DNA of 64,000 nucleotides from Candidatus Calescibacterium sp. (GTDB taxonomy: Bacteria; Calescibacteriota; Calescibacteriia; Calescibacteriales; Calescibacteriaceae). The notes beneath the pieces were generated by a model. The model searched no databases and was not told the DNA's origin. It saw only the letters and a list, made by a program, of their open reading frames with translations. Location: positions 288,418 through 352,417 of the forward strand of contig JANXBU010000001.1 of the NCBI GenBank assembly GCA_025060505.1, in the 5' to 3' direction. Shown in pieces: positions 54,901 through 62,575 of the stretch (the first letter of the stretch is position 1; each line of letters starts with the position of its first letter). The position numbers and the translations under genes are program-made.

Positions 54901-57018
54901 ATGATCAGCATATCTGAAATATGCGATGAAATATTGAAGTATCATCCAGCTCCAAATATCTCTCTTGTAAAAAGAGCTTTTCTGTATGCTTCATATTACC
55001 ACAAGAATCAGATGAGACTTTCTGGAGAACCTTATATAACGCATCCCCTATCTGTTGCTAAGATACTGACGGAACTGCGTGCTGATGATAAAACTATATC
55101 GTCTGGACTTTTGCACGATGTTGTTGAGGACACTGGCCAGTCTATTGAAAGAATATCAAAATTTTTTGGAGACGAGGTAGCATTTTTGGTAGATGGTGTC
55201 ACAAAAATATCTAACCTGAATGTGAATCTTGACGCTGACGAAAAGCAAATAGAGAACCTGCGAAAGATGTTTGTTTTTATGGCAAGAGATGTTAGAGTTA
55301 TTCTGATCAAGCTCGCAGATCGTCTTGACAACATAAGAACTTTATCATACCTTCCACCAGATAAGCAAAAAAGGATAGCCAACGAAACTATAAAAATATT
55401 CGCTCCAATTGCTCACAGGCTTGGTCTGTACAACATAAAAACAGAGCTGGAGGATTTATCTTTCTCAATACTTCAACCAGACACAGCAAAATATATAAAA
55501 GAGAAGCTTCAGGAAATCGTACCAAAAAGCCAGAAATTCATAGACGAATTCAAAGAAAAGATACAAGAAATACTCAAAAAAGAAGGAATCAGGAGATTCA
55601 AAATAGAAAGCAGAATAAAAGGAATATACAGTCTTTGGGAGAAAGTAGTTAATCAGGGGATAGATATAGAGAACATATACGATATAATTGGTTTCAGAAT
55701 AATCGTTGATGATGTGGGTGATTGCTACAGATGTCTTGGAATAATACACTCTCATTTCAAACCAATTCCGGGGAAGTTTAAGGACTACATAGCTATTCCG
55801 AAACCAAACGGATACAAATCTCTGCACACAAAAGTTATAATTCCGGGCGGATACAGAGTTGAGTTCCAGATAAGAACTTACAAAATGCATGAAGAAGCTG
55901 AACATGGAATTGCATCTCACTGGATTTACAAGGAAGGTAATCCAATATCTGATGCTGGTTTGAAGATATTTTCTTGGCTCAGAAGCATACTTGAAACATC
56001 AAGGGAATCACAATATTATGAAGTTAAAAATATAAGCGAGGATATATATCCACATGAAATATATGTTTTCACACCGAAGGGAGATGTGAAAATACTTCCA
56101 AAAGGTGCTACGGTTCTGGACTTTGCATATTCAATTCACACTGAACTTGGAGCAAGATGTGCCGGTGCAAAAGTGAATGGCAGGCTACAACCTATTGACT
56201 ATATACTTAAAAGTGGAGATATTGTTGAGGTGATAACTTCAAAGAATCAGAAACCAAAGAGAAGCTGGCTTAACCTTGTTGTAACACAAAGAGCTAAATC
56301 TCGTATAAGGCAATTTGTAGTAAAAGAAGAAAAGATAGTCGCAAAGGAGATAGGAGAGGAAACAATCAAAAAGGAACTCAAGAAGTATAATCTTGATTTG
56401 CAAGAACTTATCAAAAGCGGGGTGCTTTCAAAAGTTGCATCACAAATGAAGATAAAGAGTCTTGAGGAACTTTACATAAGTATTGGTATGGGGAAGACAA
56501 GCATTGTATCTTTTATCAAAAATATAAGGAAACTAATTGAACCGAAAGAAGAGAAAATAGATACTCAACAAAAACAACAGATGCAGACAACAGAAGAACT
56601 TGTTGGAGACCTTAAAGGAGTGAAAACTCGTTTCGCTCTCTGCTGCTCACCAGTATACGGAGACGAAGCTGTTGGATATATAACAAAAGGATATGGTATA
56701 GTCATACACAGAAAAGACTGTCCGCAACTCCATAACTTATCACAAGAAAGAACCATAAAAATAAATCAAACTAATTTCCCAATTGAATCAATATACTTTG
56801 GAAGAATAAAGTTGTTTGTGGACTATCCAGAGATGATTTCCGAAATAATATCAAAACTCAACAAAAAGGGATACAGAGTCAAAGAAATCACCTCAAGAGA
56901 ACACAACAGCAAATTTGAAATAGATTTAACAGTACTTGTGAGAAACAAAAAAGACATAGAAAGCATTATAAATGAACTTTCTGCACTTGAGAATACATTT
57001 GATGTAAGAAGAGTTTGA
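54901..57018 (+). CDS. Bifunctional (p)ppGpp synthetase/hydrolase (RelA/SpoT)
   Basis: Makes and degrades the stringent-response alarmone. The HD hydrolase is intact: H48 in ITHPLSVAKIL, H72-D73 and E76-D77 in LLHDVVEDTG. The synthetase region follows with YDIIGFRIIVDDVGDCY and the GKFKDYIAIPKPNGYKSLHT loop. The TGS domain (about 385-445, IYVFTPKGDVKILPKGATVL) and the C-terminal ACT/RRM region (about 630-705) complete a Rel-type enzyme of 705 aa. Because both catalytic sites look active it is probably the only long Rsh protein. A 16-bp duplication spans its stop codon. Confidence 0.96.
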   Translation: MISISEICDEILKYHPAPNISLVKRAFLYASYYHKNQMRLSGEPYITHPLSVAKILTELRADDKTISSGLLHDVVEDTGQSIERISKFFGDEVAFLVDGVTKISNLNVNLDADEKQIENLRKMFVFMARDVRVILIKLADRLDNIRTLSYLPPDKQKRIANETIKIFAPIAHRLGLYNIKTELEDLSFSILQPDTAKYIKEKLQEIVPKSQKFIDEFKEKIQEILKKEGIRRFKIESRIKGIYSLWEKVVNQGIDIENIYDIIGFRIIVDDVGDCYRCLGIIHSHFKPIPGKFKDYIAIPKPNGYKSLHTKVIIPGGYRVEFQIRTYKMHEEAEHGIASHWIYKEGNPISDAGLKIFSWLRSILETSRESQYYEVKNISEDIYPHEIYVFTPKGDVKILPKGATVLDFAYSIHTELGARCAGAKVNGRLQPIDYILKSGDIVEVITSKNQKPKRSWLNLVVTQRAKSRIRQFVVKEEKIVAKEIGEETIKKELKKYNLDLQELIKSGVLSKVASQMKIKSLEELYISIGMGKTSIVSFIKNIRKLIEPKEEKIDTQQKQQMQTTEELVGDLKGVKTRFALCCSPVYGDEAVGYITKGYGIVIHRKDCPQLHNLSQERTIKINQTNFPIESIYFGRIKLFVDYPEMISEIISKLNKKGYRVKEITSREHNSKFEIDLTVLVRNKKDIESIINELSALENTFDVRRV

Positions 57019-57029
57019 TGTAAGAATAG
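56998..57029 (+). repeat. 16-bp near-perfect duplication across a stop codon
   Basis: TTTGATGTAAGAAGAG (56998-57013) is followed by TTTGATGTAAGAATAG (57014-57029). The TGA stop (57016-57018) is made by the second copy, in a different frame from the first. Confidence 0.85.
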
Positions 57030-57124
57030 TACAGATTCAGATTTACAAAAAAATACAAATCTCCATAAAACTTTAATCCTGATATTTTAAAATCTTCGCT
57101 ATTTGATGACTAAATAAAGAATTT

Positions 57125-58543
57125 ATGCTAAACAAGAAAATATATAGGGAGGAGATAATCTCACGAGAAAATAACAGATCTGATATAAGTGAAAATGCTT
57201 CAGAGGAATCTTTTGAAGGCAAAAAGATATTTGTAAGAACATTCGGGTGTCAGATGAACGAGAAAGATTCTGAAAGGATTATAGGAATGCTGAAAGGAGG
57301 CATTGCAGTCAACTCCCCGGAGGAAGCGGATATAATAATATTGAACACCTGTGCAGTAAGGGAAAAACCAGAACACAAGGTATATTCTGAGGCTGGTAAG
57401 TATTTGAAAATCAGGAAGCACAAGAAAAACTTGAAGGTTGGTGTCACCGGCTGTGTCGCTCAGCTCAAAGGCTCCGAGATAATCAAAAAGGTAGATGTTG
57501 ATTTTGTTGTTGGTACAGCGGCTCTTTACAAGATACCAAACATAATAAAAGAAGTTCTTAAAGGTAAGGTTGTAGTTGATACATCTCTTGATGTGAATTT
57601 GAGCGATAGATTTGAGAGTCCCATACCATACGAGTTTTACAACGGCTCACGAGTAAAAGCTTATGTGACAATTCAGGAAGGATGCAACCAGTTTTGTACT
57701 TTCTGCGTTGTTCCTATGACAAGAGGGAGAGAAATAACACGTCCAGCTTCAGATATAATAAGGGAGATTGTTGAACTTGTATCAAGCGGAGTGAGGGAGG
57801 TGACACTGATAGGTCAGAACGTAAATGGGTACGGATGGAACACTCCCGGAGAAATAAGTTTTGCACAGCTTCTGAGACAAATAAACAAAATAGATGGACT
57901 TTACAGAATAAGATTTACAACATCTAATCCAAGATATATGAATGATGAGCTTATTGATGCTATGGCCGAGTGCGATAAAGTATGTGAGCATCTGCATCTT
58001 CCAGTTCAATCTGGTTCAAACAGAACACTCAAAAAAATGGGGAGAAGGCACACAATAGAAGAATACTATGAGATCTTAGAAAAACTCAGAAAAGCTATAC
58101 CAAACTGCGCTATCACAACAGATATAATAGTTGGATTTCCGGGCGAAACAGATCAGGATTTTGAGGAAACTATGAATCTCATAAAGACAATAAGGTTTGA
58201 TGATATCTTCTCGTTCAAATTCTCTCCACGCCCGGGAACAATAGCATCAAGAATGACTGATCAAATTCCGGAGGACATAAAATCTGAAAGACTCAGAATA
58301 CTACAAGCAACACAGGATGAAATAACCAAACAAATAATGCAGAGCTACATAGGAAAGGTGGAAGAAATTCTGGTAGAAGGTCCCGCTGAGAGAAATCAGG
58401 AAACAGACTCAACAGGAAGAACCAGAACAAACAAAGTAGTGAACTTCAAAGGTAATCCCAAACCCGGCGAAATAGTCAAGATAAAGATAACAGAAGCATT
58501 TAGAAATTCATTAAGAGGAGAGATTGCAGAAAATGTTGTCTGA
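57125..58543 (+). CDS. miaB: tRNA-2-methylthio-N6-dimethylallyladenosine synthase
   Basis: Adds a methylthio group to i6A37 of tRNAs. The N-terminal UPF0004 domain holds cluster cysteines C42 (FGCQMNEKDSE), C76 (NTCAVRE) and C110 (VTGCVAQ). The radical SAM motif is C187/C191/C194 in EGCNQFCTFCVVPMTRGRE. Then come LIGQNVNGYG, HLPVQSGSNRTLKKMGRRHT and a C-terminal TRAM domain. NTCAVREKPEHKV and MNEKDSER are MiaB rather than RimO or MtaB signatures. The protein has about 33 extra residues before the first motif. It overlaps the cobaltochelatase gene by about 10 bp. Confidence 0.95.
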   Translation: MLNKKIYREEIISRENNRSDISENASEESFEGKKIFVRTFGCQMNEKDSERIIGMLKGGIAVNSPEEADIIILNTCAVREKPEHKVYSEAGKYLKIRKHKKNLKVGVTGCVAQLKGSEIIKKVDVDFVVGTAALYKIPNIIKEVLKGKVVVDTSLDVNLSDRFESPIPYEFYNGSRVKAYVTIQEGCNQFCTFCVVPMTRGREITRPASDIIREIVELVSSGVREVTLIGQNVNGYGWNTPGEISFAQLLRQINKIDGLYRIRFTTSNPRYMNDELIDAMAECDKVCEHLHLPVQSGSNRTLKKMGRRHTIEEYYEILEKLRKAIPNCAITTDIIVGFPGETDQDFEETMNLIKTIRFDDIFSFKFSPRPGTIASRMTDQIPEDIKSERLRILQATQDEITKQIMQSYIGKVEEILVEGPAERNQETDSTGRTRTNKVVNFKGNPKPGEIVKIKITEAFRNSLRGEIAENVV

Positions 58544-59342
58544 AAAAAATAAAGAAAATCAAAGAGGCAGACAAAACAGAGTGGTCTTTGTGTTTCATGG
58601 AAGTCCAACTAAAATATACAGAGAAGACTTTGAAAATCTTAAAGAGCATATAACAAAGATATCATCTAAATGGATAAAGGTTGATTTCTGTTTCATAGAA
58701 CATCAGGAACCTTCTTTTTCAGATATTATAGAAGAGATTGACTCCGATGAATACACGAATCACGCGTTTATTGATCCAGTTTTTATTTTCAGAGCCGGGC
58801 ATATGATACAGGATATAGAGCCAAAGGTGATGTCTACCAAGAACAGATACAAATTCTTCCTAAAACCTGCCCTTGCAGATAGAGAACCTTTTGCTGACTT
58901 ATACTCCTGTTTTATAAAAAATTATATAGAGAAGAAATTCGGTGGAATAGATGAAAATTCAGCTTTTCTTTTCGTTGGTAGAGGGACATCTGACACTTAC
59001 GCAGCTGGAGACCTTTATAAGTTCTCAAGAATACTGTGGGAGAAAATCGGTAAAAAGGGACATATGTTCGTTTCTTTTGCAGAAGTAAACAATCCATTAC
59101 CACAAGAAGTTCTATCTACTATAAACTTAGAAAAATTTGATAATATATTTGTAGTTCCGATACTTATGTTTCGCGGATATGTTGAGAAAAAAATTGCACA
59201 GGAATGTAGAAATTCTATTGATGGGAAGACAAATATTGAAATAATACCACCGATTGCTTATGCTTATGCTGAAAACTTTGCAAAGTTTTTAATCAGACCT
59301 TATCTTTTTCCTTTCAAACATATTTATACAGATATCAAATAA
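58533..59342 (+). CDS. Sirohydrochlorin cobaltochelatase (CbiX-like)
   Basis: Inserts Co2+ into sirohydrochlorin in the anaerobic B12 route. The protein is a tandem of two CbiX halves. The first has VFVFHGSP (H22), FIEHQEPSFSDIIEEI and VFIFRAGHMIQDI (H90), the two metal-site histidines. The second repeats the pattern with FLFVGRGTSDT, FVSFAEVNNPLPQEVLST and PILMFRGYVEKK, where both histidines are lost (Arg and Tyr). One active site per chain is therefore expected, as in other two-domain CbiX/CbiK enzymes. A TTG at 58524 is an alternative start. Its 5' end overlaps miaB. Confidence 0.85.
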   Translation: MLSEKNKENQRGRQNRVVFVFHGSPTKIYREDFENLKEHITKISSKWIKVDFCFIEHQEPSFSDIIEEIDSDEYTNHAFIDPVFIFRAGHMIQDIEPKVMSTKNRYKFFLKPALADREPFADLYSCFIKNYIEKKFGGIDENSAFLFVGRGTSDTYAAGDLYKFSRILWEKIGKKGHMFVSFAEVNNPLPQEVLSTINLEKFDNIFVVPILMFRGYVEKKIAQECRNSIDGKTNIEIIPPIAYAYAENFAKFLIRPYLFPFKHIYTDIK

Positions 59343-59457
59343 GAATAATTCAACCATACTACCAAGACTCTGCACCATATTCTTCCAAATCCAATATAAT
59401 CAAAAAGAATAACTCAACCCATTAATAATCTCGGTGTTCAATGGAGGAAACAAGAAT

Positions 59458-62373
59458 TCATTTGAAGATCAGGTAAATGTTCTTACCACGGCAATAAGGC
59501 GGAGAATGATAGTCACCTGAAATAAGCTTTGAAAAATCATCTTCAATTTTTGCGAAGTTGATACTAAAAAGGAATTCTTTGTTTATTTTGCTTTTATCCT
59601 TCGGTAAGAAATCCGGTGGAATAGCACAGTAATTTTGTGTAATGCCACTGAGCCATTCCCTTGAACAAGACCATGCTTCGTTCATGTTTGAAAAATATGG
59701 AGAATCCGGGTCATCTTCTGTACCGCCCGGAATGATAAAGTGAATCTCTGTTCCTGTTGGTTTTGCTTCACATATATACTTTAGAGTTTGACCAATTGCA
59801 CTCTGCTCGAAAGCAACGAACTCGTTGTTTGGCTCCGGTTTGCGAAAAGCGGGTTCAACAGAATAAATATCTTCTTTATTTTTTGGTTCAGGAAGAAATA
59901 CAGTATTAATATCGGCAGCATAAACAAGCGTAGAACCACCGCTCTTTCTAAAATATCTCTTTCCTTTGTATGAAGCTTCAAAAAGCTCAGAACCACCGAA
60001 GTTTGCTATGTAATGAAATCTCTTTCCAGAAAAATCGCCAAAAACACAGTTTTGAAATTTACCTTCTTTACAGAGAAACCTCTGACAAACTCCATTTTCT
60101 TCCGAAACGCACAGACCAGCATAGTTTAAAAGATAATTTGCAGTTTCAGAAAGAGCTCTCAGGAATTCATTTTTCGGGCAAATATCTTCTCCCAAAATTA
60201 TTTTTCTTATATCATCGGCAGAAACCTGCTCCGCGGTACATATTTGCCCTTTATTTCCAGATATAACCGGATATGACATTCTATAAATAACATTCGGATC
60301 TGAGCTGATAGAAAATAGAAGATATGCTATCTGAGCAATTGATAGATCATAAATTGATGATACCAATCCTTCAAATTTTGTTCCTTTCAGAACAGTTTGG
60401 AGTACATCCTTGACCCTATTTACTACGTATCCTCTTATGAAATTATCCCAACCAAAAAGAGCGAGAGAAAAGTAAAAGACCATTTCAAAGAACAATGGTT
60501 CCTGCAAGTTAGAATCTGAGTAGAAATTCCAATTCTTCATTTTTTTGTATATAAATTCCATAGCTTCTCTCAGAGTAGCAGGAACGGGATATGATCTTAC
60601 ATCATCCTCCCCTACCCACTTGAAGAATTGTTCGAGAAATGTTATAGCTGCTCCAGAAAGTGTATCATTTACAATCATCGCTGCCGTGACCTTATCTATG
60701 TATCCAGCGTTCTGCTGTATGAGTGAAGAAATTCTCCATCCTCTGAAACCTATATCAAAAACTGGACCGAGGTAAAATCTTTCGTTGAGTGGATTATTGT
60801 CAAAAGTCTGACCGACCAGATCATTATTTGCTGTTGCGATATAGCCCGATTGTGGATTTACCGTTCTTGGAATAAAGTCTGGCGGCACAACCCCTATCCA
60901 GAAGAGTTCAGAAGATGGCTGCGGAAGATATGGCTTTACACCGGCTGGTCTTATTGGAATCTCACCAGCAGGAAAGTATCCGATATTACCAGATGTATCA
61001 GCAACTATGAAATTTTGAATACCAGCTTGGAAGTATTTATAGTAAGTCATACTTGTAAAAACATCCTTGGCACGGGTTTGAAAATAAAAAGCTCCGACTT
61101 CACTTGTAGGCTTGTGTCCAGTCCATATCATTGCAATACCGACGTTTTCTTGGTTATAAGGGTATCTTATAATTTGTCTGAGAACTTCTGAAACAATATC
61201 TCCCAACCCCTCTGATACTCCTATTAAGAATTTCAGTATAGAATCGAACTCTCCCAGACCTCCATCATCAAGAACAAATCCAAGATTCGGTATCTGCAGA
61301 AATCTTATTTTCAGAGATTTTCTTTCCTGACCCTCATAATAGAATATTTCTTCTTCAACTGGAATAGCCTCAATCCATTTATTTCCAAACTTCACGTAAT
61401 ATTTTTCATCTCTTTTTTCTATGGGAACGAATACTATATCGATTGTATCTATGAGAGTTGCTGTGACACCCCAGCAGACCTTCTCGGAAGCCCCAACCAA
61501 AGCTATGGGAATACCAGGAAAAGTGAACCCCTTTATTGAATATTGAGGAGAATTGATTTGAAATGGGAAAAACACAGAAGGAGACCCAACAGAAAGATGA
61601 GGATCATTCTCTAAAATTGGATACCCAACTGAAGTCATTGTTGGAGAAACAACAAAATTATTTGAATTTAGGACTGGCGAAAAAAAGTTCTCACTAAGAA
61701 AATTTATGCGAGTTTTAGGAAAGTCCTCCACAATGCTTGTCTTTTCAACTTGTGATATAGAGAAAGTATTCTCAAACCCCTGACCAAAAATTAAATCTAG
61801 CAGCTTCATCGCGATATCTATCATTCCGCCACCAGAAAGCTCAAAAGATCTTTTTTTACCTATTGCTATAACCTCATAAGGAGAGAAATACTCTGGCAAT
61901 ATCTTCAAGAGTGAATATTGTGGAGGTATTCTTGCTTTTATTCCTCCAAATTCTCCACCATTTTTGGCATCGTCTATGTACTTGTTTATACCTTCCACAA
62001 AGAACTTTATTTTTTCAAATATGCCTATATCCTCAAATGATTTTTCAGAATCTTGTGATACTTTTTTGAATCCAAGCATTCTGTTCATTATGTCATCTGT
62101 AAGTTTTTCTGGAAATATTTCAGCAAGCCTTCCCGTTGCGTCTCTTCTACTTATGTCCATCTGAAACAGTCTGAAATGAGCTTGGATATATCCGAAAACA
62201 AAAAATGCATCTTTTTCATCTTGAGCAAAAATATGAGGCACTCCACATCTATCTATTATCACATGAACTGGTGCAGAAAGAGAATAGTTCTTAGATTCAT
62301 TTTTACTGCATGACATAACAGTGGTGAAAACCAGAGCAAAACTTAGAATTTTTTTTATTTTCTCAGAGACCAT
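59458..62373 (-). CDS. Penicillin-acylase-family lipoprotein (S45 Ntn hydrolase)
   Basis: The signal peptide ends VMSC, with lipid Cys22. The alpha part begins VHVIIDRCGVPHIFAQDEKDA, typical of S45 penicillin/AHL acylases, followed by QMDISRRDATGRLAEIF. The autoprocessing Ser is probably S237 in LNSNNFVVSP, equivalent to the family G-S-N-x-W motif but with Phe for Trp. ENDPHLSVGSPSVFFP and KGFTFPGIPIALVGASEKVCWGVTA are conserved beta-subunit segments. At 971 aa it is longer than penicillin G acylase. It should process to two chains and hydrolyse an amide such as an acyl-homoserine lactone or a lipid amide; the substrate is unknown. Confidence 0.88.
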   Translation of the reverse strand: MVSEKIKKILSFALVFTTVMSCSKNESKNYSLSAPVHVIIDRCGVPHIFAQDEKDAFFVFGYIQAHFRLFQMDISRRDATGRLAEIFPEKLTDDIMNRMLGFKKVSQDSEKSFEDIGIFEKIKFFVEGINKYIDDAKNGGEFGGIKARIPPQYSLLKILPEYFSPYEVIAIGKKRSFELSGGGMIDIAMKLLDLIFGQGFENTFSISQVEKTSIVEDFPKTRINFLSENFFSPVLNSNNFVVSPTMTSVGYPILENDPHLSVGSPSVFFPFQINSPQYSIKGFTFPGIPIALVGASEKVCWGVTATLIDTIDIVFVPIEKRDEKYYVKFGNKWIEAIPVEEEIFYYEGQERKSLKIRFLQIPNLGFVLDDGGLGEFDSILKFLIGVSEGLGDIVSEVLRQIIRYPYNQENVGIAMIWTGHKPTSEVGAFYFQTRAKDVFTSMTYYKYFQAGIQNFIVADTSGNIGYFPAGEIPIRPAGVKPYLPQPSSELFWIGVVPPDFIPRTVNPQSGYIATANNDLVGQTFDNNPLNERFYLGPVFDIGFRGWRISSLIQQNAGYIDKVTAAMIVNDTLSGAAITFLEQFFKWVGEDDVRSYPVPATLREAMEFIYKKMKNWNFYSDSNLQEPLFFEMVFYFSLALFGWDNFIRGYVVNRVKDVLQTVLKGTKFEGLVSSIYDLSIAQIAYLLFSISSDPNVIYRMSYPVISGNKGQICTAEQVSADDIRKIILGEDICPKNEFLRALSETANYLLNYAGLCVSEENGVCQRFLCKEGKFQNCVFGDFSGKRFHYIANFGGSELFEASYKGKRYFRKSGGSTLVYAADINTVFLPEPKNKEDIYSVEPAFRKPEPNNEFVAFEQSAIGQTLKYICEAKPTGTEIHFIIPGGTEDDPDSPYFSNMNEAWSCSREWLSGITQNYCAIPPDFLPKDKSKINKEFLFSINFAKIEDDFSKLISGDYHSPPYCRGKNIYLIFK

Positions 62374-62575
62374 GTCTTTTTCTTTTATTATTTTAATTAT
62401 TTCATAAACTTGTTTTTGTGTGGAATTATGCTAAATCATCGTTAAGATGCTTCTATAGAAAAACATAGGAAAAATAATTTAAATTTCTCCTAAAAACCTA
62501 AAAAATTTAACAAATTTGAGCAAACAGGTATTAATGTAAAAGATACAGAACAAATATAAAAAAGGAGGAATAGCT
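62374..62575. other. Divergent promoter region
   Basis: A 202-bp AT-rich spacer lies between the acylase and acyl-CoA synthetase genes. TATAAA before an AAAAGGAGGAATAGCT ribosome site serves the plus-strand gene. No operator is recognised. Confidence 0.4.
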
